Shown here one piece after another: positions 11,991 to 22,089 of a stretch of DNA of 64,000 bases. Position numbers and translations under genes: made by a program. Each line of letters begins with the position of its first letter. The first letter of the stretch is position 1. Origin of the DNA: Haematococcus lacustris (lineage: Eukaryota > Chlorophyta > Chlorophyceae > Chlamydomonadales > Haematococcaceae); the NCBI GenBank assembly GCA_030144725.1, contig JASKMD010000155.1, forward strand, positions 580,001 to 644,000. The letters run 5' to 3'. Below the pieces are notes generated by a model that saw only the letters and a list, made by a program, of their open reading frames with translations, was not told the DNA's origin and ran no database searches.

Positions 11991-12115
11991 TTCCCCCCCA
12001 CCTGGCTCAGCTGTCCTCAGCTGACCACTGTGGTGTTGCCCCGCTCAGGCACATTGTGCCATCACTCGCGCCCACACTAGCGCTAGGTGTCTGAGTTCCA
12101 ACCATGCCTCTACCA

Positions 12116-13514
12116 TCAGGCCTGGGCCTCAGCTTCAACATCATCCTTAGCTCCAGCCTCGCCATCAGCCGCCTCCTCAGCCTCGGCTCTCAGGTTGTGC
12201 TCTGTCAGGTACCTGGCCAACAGCTCTTGGCAGCCCACCAGCTGAGTGCTCAACTCCCACGTGTTATGCTCGTCACCGTGTCCTTGCCACTTGACCAGGA
12301 ACTCAAGCCTTCTTTTCTTGCACTTGCCCTTGCGCTTGCCTTTGCTGGGCTCCAGCCTGTGGCCCACCACCTTCTCCACTGTGTATTGGGGCTCTCCATC
12401 TAGCCACTGCACAGGAGGTGGTCCAGCCAGCCCAGGCACTGCCCCTGAAGCATCTGTGCGATAGGGCTTCACCAAGGACACATGAAACACGTTGTGGAGT
12501 CGAGACCACTCATCTGGCAGCCACAGCTTCACAGCTGCCTTGCCTACCATGTACTGCACACTGAAGGGGCCCACATAGCGAGGCTTTAGCTTACGGACTC
12601 CAGGCTGGTTAGCCTTACCCCTCATGTTCTGTGTGCTCAGCAGCACCATGTCACCAGGCAGGTAAAGTGCCTCACGCCGTTTGTTAACCTGATATGACTT
12701 CATGCGCTTCTGCGCCCGCGCTAGGCACTGCCTCGCCTGCTCAACCGCCTTCTTCATGCCCTTTACAAATTCGTGCGCCTGCGGCACCTTCTGCGGCAGG
12801 TCGAGCAGCTCAGCCAGCCGCGGGTGATAGCCATAGTTCAGGTAGAAGGGCGTACTGCGGACCGACTCCTGCCAGGCATTATTGATGGCGAACTCCACCA
12901 GAGGTAAGTACTCCGCCCAGTCCCGCTGGTCAGGCCTGATGAAGTGCCTTAGCATTTCCTCAATCACACGCTCTGTTTGGCCATCTGTTTCAGGGTGGTA
13001 GGCGCTGGAGCAGCTTGGTAACCTCAGCCCAGAATTTGTTGTGGAACTGGGGTCCTCTGTCACTGACCACACTCCTTGGCATCCCATGCAGCCGGAACAC
13101 ATGCTCAAGGAACAGCTTGGCATACTGTGTGGCAGTCATGCTCTCCCAGGTCTTCACCAGGTGTACCATCTTTGTTAGTCTGTCCACAAACACTAATATT
13201 GAGTCATATTTGTTGGGCCCACTTGCAGGTAGCTTCACTATGAGGTCCATTGACACGCTGTCCCACGGTCTCTCCGCCGGTATGGGCAGCGGCTGCAGCA
13301 AGCCAGCAGGCTTCTTGGCACTTGACTTGTTCACTTGGCACGAGTGGCAGCTGCGCACATAGCTCTTCACGTCCTCTGACACACCAGGCCATGTAAACCA
13401 GCGCGTCACCTGCTCAAGGGTCTTCGTCATACCCAAGTGACCAGCAGACCTGGTGTCATGCATGGTGTATATCACTTTCTTCCGTAGCGCAGCGTCATCA
13501 GGAACCACCACCAC
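12116..13514 (-). pseudogene. Gypsy integrase and chromodomain segment
   Basis: The first open part (13514-12990) encodes the zinc-binding HHCC region (SAGHLGMTKT ... CHSCQVNK) and the DDE core with DLIVKLP and SDRGPQF. The second (13123-12116) begins around AYHPETDGQTERVIEEML and continues to the region carrying the third catalytic acidic residue, the GPF/Y-like block (RYVGPFSVQ), HVSLVKPY, and a C-terminal chromodomain (LEFLVKWQGHGDEHNTWE), then a Glu/Ala tail and stop. The halves are in different frames, with a short deletion and frameshift near 13005-13020. Chromodomains direct chromovirus integration to marked chromatin. The 13.51-kb end abuts the nested element; excision would join it to the fragment at 31298. 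Confidence 0.9.
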
Positions 13515-13649
13515 TCAGGCAAATTAGTAACAGCATTTTTGAGATTCAGAGCCTCGGACTTGGTACATAGTCAAATGAAGGCATTGTAAGATTGGGGGTT
13601 GAAACTAAAATTCGAGATTTTGCGCGGTTGGTGAGATACGGCCATGCTA

Positions 13650-15005
13650 CAGTACTGTAGAGGTCTACAGTACTGTCGGGGTACCTCGCGAGTACACGAA
13701 CAGTACTGTAGACACCTACAGTACTGTAGACACCTACAGTACTGTAGGCATCTACAGTACTGTAGATGTCTACAGTACTGTCGGGGTACCTCGAGAGACC
13801 ATTAACAGTACTGTAGATATCTACAGTACTGTAGACATCTACAGTACTGTAGACCTCTACAGTACTGTAGGTACCTCGAAGTACCTCGAGAGACCATTTA
13901 CAGTACTGTAGACATCTACAGTACTGTAGACATCTACAGTACTGTAGACATCTACAGTACTGTAGACATCTACAGTACTGTAGACATCTTCAGTACTGTA
14001 GGTACCTCGAAGTACCTCGAGAGACCATTTACAGTACTGTAGACATCTACAGTACTGTAGACATCTACAGTACTGTAGACATCTACAGTACTGTAGACAT
14101 CTACAGTACTGTAGACATCTACAGTACTGTAGACATCTACAGTACTGTAGACATCTACAGTACTGTAGACATCTACAGTACTGTAGATATCTACAGTACT
14201 GTAGACATCTTCAGTACTGTAGGTACCTCGAAGTACCTCGAGAGACCATTTACAGTACTGTAGACATCTACAGTACTGTAGACATCTACAGTACTGTAGA
14301 CATCTACAGTACTGTAGACATCTACAGTACTGTAGACATCTACAGTACTGTAGACATCTACAGTACTGTAGGTACCTCGAGGTACCTCGAGAGACCGTTT
14401 ACAGTACTGTAGACATCTACAGTACTGTAGACATCTACAGTACTGTAGACCTCTACAGTACTGTACACATCTACAGTACTGTAGACATCTACAGTACTGT
14501 AGACATCTACAGTACTGTAGGTACCTAAAAGTAACTCGAGAGACCAATGACAGTACTGTAGATGTCTACAGTACTGTAGACATGTAAGGGTCCTGTAGAC
14601 ATGTACAGTACTGTAGATGTCTACAGAACTGTAGACGTCTACAGTACTGTAGACCTCTACAGTACTGTAGATACCTCGAGGTACCTCGAGAGACCGTTGA
14701 CAGTACTGTAGATGTCTACAGTACTGTAGACATCTACAGTACTGTAGACATCTACAGTACTGTAGGTACCTCGAGGTACCTCGAGAGACCATTGACAGTA
14801 CTGTAGACATCTACAGTACTGTAGACATCTACAGTACTGTAGACATCTACAGTACTGTAGGTACCTCGAGGTACCTCGAGAGATCATTTCCAGAACTGTA
14901 GACATTTACAGTACCGTAGTCACCTACGGCACTGTTGACACCCCGGGGTACCTCGCGAGTGCTGTAATAGTCCTGTAGGCGCCTACAGTACTGTAGGCAC
15001 CACGC
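13650..15005. repeat. Palindromic tandem array A (left subterminal)
   Basis: The basic unit is 18 bp, tacagtactgtagacatc. Neighbouring units generate the perfect 14-bp palindrome ctacagtactgtag. Blocks of 3 to about 12 units are separated by spacers rich in ggtacctcgag palindromes followed by 'agaccattgacag' or variants. The higher-order pattern repeats about seven times. The array starts about 135 bp from the left terminus of NE1. Open frames through it are by-products of the 18-bp period. Confidence 0.95.
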
Positions 15006-15130
15006 TCCGTGACCTTGTTGTCCGATTTGGACTGAGACCCAGTGTTTAAATCAATTTAGGCCGGAATCACGAATTTGTTTAACGCATTTGTCTTTTCACA
15101 CATCAACATAACGTCATTCATGTTACACAT

Positions 15131-16654
15131 CTACCTCTTTCTCCCTTGCTTCTTCTTCCTCGCCCCCTCGTCCCCTGCCTCTTTGCCCCCTGCCTCTTCT
15201 GGTTCCTGTGCCTCCTCCGCCACCTCTGCCACTGCAACCTTTTTTCCCTTCTTCTTCTCCTTCTCTGCAGCCTCTGCTGCCTCTGCAGCCAAGGACTCAT
15301 CCCAATGGACCAACAGACTGGTCAACTCTGCCTGTACGTCCTCATCACGCAATGCCCAGTCTGAGTTCCACAATCTGTCCACCGGTGGTCGTGCAGGGCG
15401 CTCATAGGGCTCTGGCTGCACATAAAGACCCCCATGCAATGGCCCTAACCCCGGTGGCCAGTTGTCATATTGCTCACGACGCTGAGGAGGACTGGTGGGC
15501 TGGCATTTGTGCACGAACTCCACATCCAACATGGACAGAAAACAGGTGGCATTGTTGATGTAGCCCTCGCTGCCATACAAGTGCACCCTTGTGGAAGCTT
15601 TGTCTGGCAGGCCCCAATCCCCTGCATGGACCGTGTAACCCCGCATCCCAAGCACCTCACCCGGCTGTAGTGTCACCCTGTAGACCTGCATGTTGGGCAT
15701 GGCCTTCATGGCCGTCTTCAGGACTCTTGCCGATATCTCCCCCTTGTGCTTCTTCTCCACCTTCAACACCTGCACATGGCTGCCTGGGCTGACCAGCACC
15801 TGCGTCTCTCCAACAGCGATGATCATCACCAGACCATCTCGCCCCCAAATGATCCTTGGTGGGGCTGTGGGTTTTGCTGCTGAAGACGCAGCAGGGGCTG
15901 AGGTAGAGGGGACGGGATGTGAGGGAGGGCTGCTGATCTGGGGTGCTGCCGCGGCTGCAGCTGCTGCTGCTGTGGGGGGTGGGGTGGAGAGGGACGGGTC
16001 TGGGTTGACGTCCACATGCAACGCCTGGGCTGCCACCAAACCTGTGGCCTTCGTAAGAGCCATGCCCACAGAATTGACGTCACGACCATGCATGGTGTCG
16101 TTGGTGAGCACTGTACCCCCCCTGAGGGTGACCTGCGAAAGCTGTGAGGCATGCTGCTGTAGCTGCCTGAGGTAAGGGCGGGCAAGGCGGACAGCTGTGG
16201 CATACTGCTTCAACCTGGTGCGTGCAGCTTCGCCTGCTGCATCCTGCTGGGCTGCCATGGCTTGGTCCTTTCTGATGATGCGCAAGGACCTGGCTGTCCA
16301 ACACCCCGACATGGAGACATCATCAGGCAGGCTGCCATCCGCATTTGCCGTAGTGAACGGCATCTGCAGGCGCTGGCCTGTGCTGTATCTCACATCGAGG
16401 TCCCCATTGCTTATGACAGGCCAACCGTAACTCTCGGTGAGGGGGATGTCGTTGAAGATGGCGTAGCCGAATACCAGGCTGAGGAGCTGTAATGCCCACT
16501 CCAGCTGAGACGTTGGGATGAGGTGGCCTGGCAGGCTGGTCATGGCAACACCCATCTCCAGCACAGCCTGACGCCACTGATCAGCCTGCTCTGGCGTGAA
16601 CTTCTTCACCACAGCATTGCCATCGGCGTACTGAGCAGGCCGCCAAACAGTAGC
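15131..16654 (-). CDS. 2-oxoglutarate dioxygenase-like protein (last exon)
   Basis: Minus-strand exon following a ctgcag acceptor near 16655, reading through ATVWRPAQYADGNAV into a 493-residue open frame that ends at 15131. Counting from the first Met, an HVD motif is at residues 199-201, a His at 329 (in GYTVHAGDWG) and an Arg at 342 (in STRVHLYG), spaced as in the Fe(II)/2-oxoglutarate double-stranded beta-helix (HxD...H...R). A Pro/Ala insert of about 45 residues lies between the HxD and the core strands. The C-terminus is an acidic/basic Glu-Lys tract ending KKKQGRKR, a possible nuclear signal. TET/JBP-type dioxygenases are known as passengers of fungal and algal transposons; whether this one acts on DNA, RNA or protein is unknown. 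It may be the 3' end of a larger gene that includes the exons up to 18080. The assignment rests on motif spacing only. Confidence 0.55.
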   Translation of the reverse strand, partial: ATVWRPAQYADGNAVVKKFTPEQADQWRQAVLEMGVAMTSLPGHLIPTSQLEWALQLLSLVFGYAIFNDIPLTESYGWPVISNGDLDVRYSTGQRLQMPFTTANADGSLPDDVSMSGCWTARSLRIIRKDQAMAAQQDAAGEAARTRLKQYATAVRLARPYLRQLQQHASQLSQVTLRGGTVLTNDTMHGRDVNSVGMALTKATGLVAAQALHVDVNPDPSLSTPPPTAAAAAAAAAPQISSPPSHPVPSTSAPAASSAAKPTAPPRIIWGRDGLVMIIAVGETQVLVSPGSHVQVLKVEKKHKGEISARVLKTAMKAMPNMQVYRVTLQPGEVLGMRGYTVHAGDWGLPDKASTRVHLYGSEGYINNATCFLSMLDVEFVHKCQPTSPPQRREQYDNWPPGLGPLHGGLYVQPEPYERPARPPVDRLWNSDWALRDEDVQAELTSLLVHWDESLAAEAAEAAEKEKKKGKKVAVAEVAEEAQEPEEAGGKEAGDEGARKKKQGRKR

Positions 16655-16690
16655 CTGCAGTCACACGCCACGTACCTCATTGTTACAAGG

Positions 16691-16985
16691 GATGGTGTAT
16701 GGTTAGGGCTAGGGTTAGGGCTAGGGTTAGGGACAGGGGCAGGTCTAGGTCTAGGTCTAGGTCTAGGTCTAGGTCTAGGTCTAGGTCTAGGGCTAGGGCT
16801 TGGGCTAGGACTAGGGCTAGGGCTAGGGCTAGGGCTAGGGCTAGGGATAGGGATAGGGCTAGGGCTAGGGATAGGGATAGGGATAGGCATGGACGTGGGG
16901 ATTGGGTTGGGTTAGGGTTAGGGCTAAAGCTAGAGCTAGGGCTAGGGCTAGGGCTAGGGTTAGTGCTAGGGCTTGGATTAGGGGA
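16691..16985. repeat. Interstitial telomere-like hexamer array
   Basis: About 290 bp of degenerate hexamers, ttaggg and ctaggg, with gatagg, gtctag and gcttgg variants on the plus strand. It lies just upstream (minus-strand sense) of the dioxygenase exon, so it would be intronic. TTAGGG is the vertebrate-type telomere unit; many green algae use TTTAGGG or TTTTAGGG, so a direct telomere origin is not assured. Confidence 0.85.
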
Positions 16986-17056
16986 TATTTTGTAAGGGCC
17001 GGGGTAGGATTGGTGTATGGTTAGGTTTCCGAGTTATTTGGTATGGGATGTACTAG

Positions 17057-17560
17057 GTGTTGACTCCTTTCACCTTCTTGCTGTTGTCCACTTGTTGGCC
17101 ACTTCTGCCTCGCTTTTGTCCCACGCTTGTTGCTGCTGCTTCAGCAGTTGGTGGACTTGCCGTCTGCAATTCAAGTAACACATGTGAGTTTGTAATTGTT
17201 GTCACTTCAGTCTCTTTCAGATATTATATCCTACCTGCTGCCGAGTGGCATTGGTTCTTGCCGGTGGTTGGGCCTTCTTTGTGGCGGTTGCTGGGGGCCG
17301 ACCTCTGACCACTGCATGGCCCTGGGGGCTTGTCACCTGCATGTGCCATGATGCTGTTGTTAGTGATGTATCGTTTGTCACCATGTATTCTAAACCTTGT
17401 GCTGCATGGTCCCTTGCTCGTTGACACATACTTGGGCTTTCTTGGTGGCGGTAGCTGCACGTTGTGTTGTCAGCGCTTGTGCAACAGCACGTTGCTGAGG
17501 CCCTGTTCCCTGCATGTGACAGAAGAAGAAGGAGAAGAAGAAGACGACTAAGCCGGTATT
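17057..17560 (-). CDS. Small basic exons of NE1 minus-strand gene
   Basis: Three short segments with plausible splice borders. At 17225-17340 the frame reads VVRGRPPATATKKAQPPA, AT-hook-like. At about 17400-17470 a second version reads AATATKKAQVCVNE. At 17057-17165 a Gln-rich helix (VHQLLKQQQQAWDKSEAEVANKW) ends at a gt donor. The repeated ATATKKAQ phrase suggests exon duplication. They lie between the coiled-coil exon and the dioxygenase exon and may link them into one transcript. No known family was recognised. Confidence 0.4.
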
Positions 17561-17727
17561 GACCTGGGGCGTGGCCTGTTCCCACCTCTGCATGTGCCAT
17601 GATGCTCATCCAGTGAATAGACCCATGTGATCATGTATCTCAAATGGTGTATTGAATGGCCCCATGGCGGTTGCCTGATTCGTGGCCGTTTATTGTCCCT
17701 AGTCTTTCTGACGCATGATTGTTTTAC

Positions 17728-18080
17728 CTTTAACAAGAAAGCCACACTGGCTGACAGCTGCTCCATCTGCTGCTGACGCTTTTTCTCCTGCTGCTCCTGC
17801 TCCAACATCTGCTTCTGCATCTGGGCCCTTGCCTTCTCAGATGCTTGTAACTGCTGCTGCAGCCTGAGCACGGTCTCATTCTGCTGCCTCAACTGCCGCT
17901 GAAGCTCCTGCTGCTGCTGCTCAAATGCCGCGCGCTGCCATTGTTGCAGTTGCACCACTGCTTTGCCCATAGCCTCCTCCAACTGTGATACCCTTTGCCA
18001 TGCAGCCTGTCTGTACGCGACCTCCCGGTTCTGGCGCTCATCAAGTTCCAGAACCGTGTTTATCAGCCGGTTCACGTCCA
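17728..18080 (-). CDS. Coiled-coil exon of NE1 minus-strand gene
   Basis: Bounded by an atgcag acceptor and an aaag|gtaaaa donor on the minus strand. The frame reads VDVNRLINTVLELDERQN and continues for about 117 residues with strong heptad character: Leu/Val at a/d positions and Gln, Glu, Arg elsewhere, including repeated QQQQ and QRQLRQQNET. It is a clear coiled coil and probably mediates self-association. Gln-rich coiled coils occur in transposon DNA-binding accessory proteins and in many nuclear proteins, so the role is open. Confidence 0.55.
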
Positions 18081-18241
18081 CTGCATGCAAGACACTGTAC
18101 GCTGTGAAAGTCGGGCGTTATGCTTTGACTGGGTTACTTTAAGAGCCTACTCATGGCTGCTGTGGGAACATATGTGCGCATGGACATGACATGGCTTATT
18201 AGCATGTGTTTTTGTAATGTGTACATATATACATCCTTACC

Positions 18242-20113
18242 TGTGGCGGGGTCTGCTTGGGCAGGGTCTGGGGCTGCTGTGGCAGGGGCTGGGACTGGGG
18301 CGGGGGCAGGGGTTGCTGGGCCAAGGGCTGGGGCTGCTGGGGCAGAGGTAGGGGCTAGGTCTGGGGCAGTGGCAGTGGCGGGGGCTGCTGGGGCAGGGGC
18401 TGCTGAGGCAGGGGCTGCTGGGGCAGGGGCTGCTGGGGCAGGTGCTGCTGGGGCAGGGGCTGCTGGGGCAGGGGCAGGGGCTGCTGGGGCAGGGGCAGGG
18501 GCTGCTGGGGCAGGGGCAGGGGCTGCTGGGGCAGGGGCAGCGGCTGCTGGGGCAGGGGCAGGGGCTGCTGGGGCAGGGGCAGCTGGGGCAGGGGCTGCTG
18601 GGGCAGGGGCTGCTGGGGCAGGGGCTGCTGGGGCAGGGGCTGCTGGGGCAGGGGCTGCTGGGGCAGGGGCAGTAGGGGCAGGGGCTGCTGGGGCAGGGGC
18701 TGCTGGGGCAGGGGCAGGGGCTGCTGGGGCAGGGGCAGCTGGGGCAGGGGCTGCTGGGGCAGGGGCAGGGGCTGCTGGGGCAGGGGCTGCTGGGGCAGGG
18801 GCTGCTGGGGCAGGGGCTGCTGGGGCAGGGGCTGCTGGGGCAGGGGCTGCTGGGGCAGGGGCTGCTGGGGCAGGGGCTGCTGGGGCAGGGGCTGCTGGGG
18901 CAGGGGCTGCTGGGGCAGGGGCTGCTGGGGCAGGGGCTGCTGGGGCAGGGGCTGCTGGGGCAGGGGCTGCTGGGGCAGGGGCTGCTGGGGCAGGGGCTGC
19001 TGGGGCAGGGGCTGCTGGGGCAGGGGCTGCTGGGGCAGGGGCTGCTGGGGCAGGGGCTGCTGGGGCAGGGGCTGCTGGGGCAGGGGCAGGGGCTGCTGGG
19101 GCAGGGGCAGGGGCTGCTGGGGCAGGGGCAGGGGCTGCTGGGGCAGGGGCAGCGGCTGCTGGGGCAGGGGCAGGGGCTGCTGGGGCAGGGGCAGCTGGGG
19201 CAGGGGCTGCTGGGGCAGGGGCTGCTGGGGCAGGGGCTGCTGGGGCAGGGGCTGCTAGGGCAGGGGCAGGGGCTGCTGGGGCAGGGGCTGCTGGGGCAGG
19301 GGCTGCTGGGGCAGGGGCTGCTGGGGCAGGTGCTGCTGGGGCAGGGGCTGCTGGGGCAGGGGCAGGGGCTGCTGGGGCAGGGGCAGGGGCTGCTGGGGCA
19401 GGGGCAGGGGCTGCTGGGGCAGGGGCAGCGGCTGCTGGGGCAGGGGCAGGGGCTGCTGGGGCAGGGGCAGCTGGGGCAGGGGCTGCTGGGGCAGGGGCTG
19501 CTGGGGCAGGGGCAGCGGCTGCTGGGGCAGGGGCAGGGGCTGCTGGGGCAGGGGCTGCTGGGGCAGGGGCAGGGGCTGCTGGGGCAGGGGCTGCTGGGGC
19601 AGGGGCAGCGGCTGCTGGGGCAGGGGCAGGGGCAGGGGCAGGGGCAGGGGCAGGGGCAGGGGCAGGGGCAGGGGCAGGGGCAGGGGCAGGGGCAGGTGCA
19701 GGGGCAGGGGCAGGGGCAGGGGCAAGGGCAGGGGCAGGGGCAGGGGCAGGGGCAGGGGCTGGGGCTGGGGCAGGGGCAGGGGCAGGGGCAGGGGCAGGGG
19801 CAGGGGCAGGGGCAGGGGCAGGGACAGGGGCGGGGTTATGGGCAAGGGCAGGGGCAGGGGCAGGGGCAGGGGCAGGGGCAGGGGCAGGGGCAGGGGCAGG
19901 GGCAGGGGCAGGGGCAGGGGCAGGGGCAGGGGCAGGGGCAGGGGCAGGGGCAGGGGCTGGCTCAGGGGCTGATGCTGTTGCTGTGTCTGTTGCCGGCGCT
20001 GGGGTATGGGCTGGAGGTGCGTTGAATGGCTTGATGAGGGGATGGGGGGTAGCGGCTGGGATGGGGAGAGAAGGGAAAGATATCGAGCGCCCCTCGCTTG
20101 TTGACTCAGACGA
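18242..20113 (-). repeat. GC-rich minisatellite in a possible Pro/Gln exon
   Basis: Between about 18265 and 19960 the plus strand is built from ggggctgctggggca (15 bp) and ggggca (6 bp) units. On the minus strand the block is bounded by a ccacag acceptor (followed by VTKLFRLSQQARGARYLSLL) and a ccacag|gtaagg donor, so it could be an exon of about 1.9 kb encoding QQPLP/PLPLP repeats. That frame is broken by one in-frame TAG at 19255-19257, created by a single base change in one unit. The plus-strand frame (GAGAAGAGA repeats, 18153-20126) is open but looks like a repeat artefact. Confidence 0.7.
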
Positions 20114-20329
20114 AACAGCTTGGTGACCTGTGGCGTCATGTACAAAGAAGCACGATGGTCAGGATCTGTGCAGATCTGTGATAACCCAATCTCACACGCT
20201 TCTAGCTCGGTTCATATTTCCCCTCATTTCCCCTTATCAATTGACCACACAATGCTTATGTTGTCAAGTAACCATTTGACCATGCATGGTGAACTCCATT
20301 TCTATGTATGGACCAGGGTTCGGGGCTCA

Positions 20330-20661
20330 CCGCTGGGAAGGGGGAGGGGCCCCGGTGATGGCTGAGATTCAGTATCATTGTCCAGCCCAGAGGATTGTGG
20401 GGGGGTGTGCCCAGGGTCGTGGGATGGTGGTGGTGACGGTGAGGGAGGAGACTCAGGTGACACGATGGACATGGGCGGAGATGGCACTGGTGATGGAACC
20501 TCACTCTCCTGCAGCGCGGACAATCGCCATGTGCCATGTGGTCCACATGCCTGAACACCCGCTGCCTTACCATGCATTTGGTGCGGATTGCTTACCGACA
20601 ATGGGTCAGCCATGTCTCTTGGTGCCCTGTTCTTCCACTTGGGGTGCACATCGATGTGCAT
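20330..20661 (-). CDS. Pro/Ser-rich exon of NE1 minus-strand gene
   Basis: The minus-strand frame reads KWKNRAPRDMADPLSVSN, continues through WRLSALQESEVPSPVPSP, then a Ser/Pro-rich tail. The first half has normal amino-acid diversity and the second half resembles a disordered linker. It lies between the duplicated exons (20984-21903) and the Pro/Gln minisatellite. No family recognised; borders are approximate. Confidence 0.4.
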
Positions 20662-20983
20662 ATTTACACAAGAGCGGTTAGTCTGATCATATCACATGTG
20701 GTAATGCAACCCATACATCTATTTTACTAGGGTTGAGGAACGTACCAAAGAGCACCACTCTCCCACAGTCTCCAGGGTACACTGCAGTAAACGCTGACGA
20801 GCTAACATCCGGCTGGCATCATAACGAATGCCTGTTTGTACACAATTCCGCCTACATGCATTATGGCATCAGTGGCCTTTGTTTGCATGCTAGATTAGAC
20901 TAACTCAAATGGCGTTTGATAGCAAACAGGTTGTGTGCAAGCATAAGGATGTTGCTGTGTTGAAGGCATGTCGTCCTAGTTTC

Positions 20984-21903
20984 TCACCTGATGCTTCGGC
21001 GCCACAAGTATTCCATGTGGATCAATAACCGTAGCTCATCACTCCAATCATCCTTTTGCAGTGGGCACGTCCCATCAATGACCTCCCATTTTGTTTGTTT
21101 GACGTGCGCATTCAAAAACACGCACAAGTTAGACTCCTCCTCCTCTGAAAGGCCCTGCGGCATCCCATCCAAAGCAATTATGTGCCTTGATGCATGTGTT
21201 AGCCGTATACCTGATATTTTTGACAGGTTTGAAAGCCTTTTACCTGTCCCCTGGGGCAGAAGATCACGAATAGGTCGTGCTTCGGGTACACAGCGATGAG
21301 CCGGCCCCCCATGGGGATGAAAAACACCTCGCGTGCCGATAGGCGGCCACTTGTTAATATACCTTTGACATATTTTTTTCCTTGCATCACATCCATGCCC
21401 AGGTCTGGGGTCAGACAAGTGGCATCACGCTCGACTCGGTGGTGAAAGAAGGACTACATTGGCAAAGACAGTTGTATATAGGCTCAGGTTGCACTCCCAT
21501 GCTATCCATCTGTGTTCTTGCCCATACCTTCATGCGCACAATTGCCTTCCTTAGCACTTTGTTGTCGATGGATTTGGGTCTATTGTACCCATCAGGTCCT
21601 TGTTGCCAGAACATGCCACCACCGGGTGGCAACGCAGCCTTTGCGGCCTGCACAAAGGCACATGGCTTGGAGCAAATGATCATATGAGTCTTGGCTACGA
21701 TTAAGATGTTGTCGTATTGATTGAGCTTAGCATCACCAATTCATACATTGTAAGCTTACGTTGAAAAGGTCCCTGACTCGACGTGCTTCTAGCTGCTGAT
21801 GCTTGTCTGGTCCGGTAGCGTCACTTGGAGATGGGTGGAGTGCTCCACGACCTACTGGCTGCGCCTGCATTGGCCACTCATTTTTAGGGTATTCATCCAT
21901 CAG
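20984..21903 (-). CDS. Unrecognised multi-exon coding block, copy 1
   Basis: Minus-strand exons: about 21765-21903 (MDEYPKNEWPMQAQPVGRGA ... VRDLFN|gtaagc), 21525-21683 (PCAFVQAAKAALPPGGGMFW ... KAIVRMK|gtatgg), about 21225-21405 (GMDVMQGKKYVKGILTSGRL ... VFFIPMGGRLIAVYPKHDLF) and about 20984-21157 (GLSEEEESNLCVFLNAHVKQ ... LIHMEYLWRRSIR). Each has balanced composition and plausible GT-AG borders, unlike the surrounding repeats. The beta-rich VFFIPMGGRLIAVY stretch resembles no fold I can name. The first three exons are duplicated at 23622-24476, giving NE1 two copies of the same exon set. Confidence 0.5.
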
Positions 21904-22089
21904 TGTCTATAGGTGTTAGTTCATCAGGCATGTGATGTCAAGATCATGTGTGGACATATGTGGCTAGCATGGACCTATTTGGCATTACCTCAGCTTTCCC
22001 AACTGTAGCAAGGGGGGCATCGTCCGTGGTGTACGGTTTTGAGCACACTGTATGGCAACAGCGGACTCTATGAAGTGCTTTGCACCGTA
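21208..22089. repeat. Direct duplication, unit 1
   Basis: Positions 21208-22062 (855 bp) recur at 23622-24476 with no difference found by eye. The 27 bp at 22063-22089 link unit 1 to the ta where the mariner-like element entered. Before that insertion the two units would have been an almost perfect tandem repeat. Confidence 0.9.

Noticed and set aside
13650..15005. Palindromic 18-bp array as a CRISPR array
   Set aside because: Units are contiguous with no unique spacers, the genome is eukaryotic and no cas genes are present. It is a transposon subterminal tandem repeat.
16523..16995. ORFs of LGLGLG or RARARA repeats
   Set aside because: Produced by the telomere-like hexamer array; no unique coding content.
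18153..20126. 657-codon plus-strand ORF of Gly/Ala repeats
   Set aside because: It is produced by the 15/6-bp GC-rich repeat having no stops in that frame. There is no unique sequence, and the splice borders support the minus strand.
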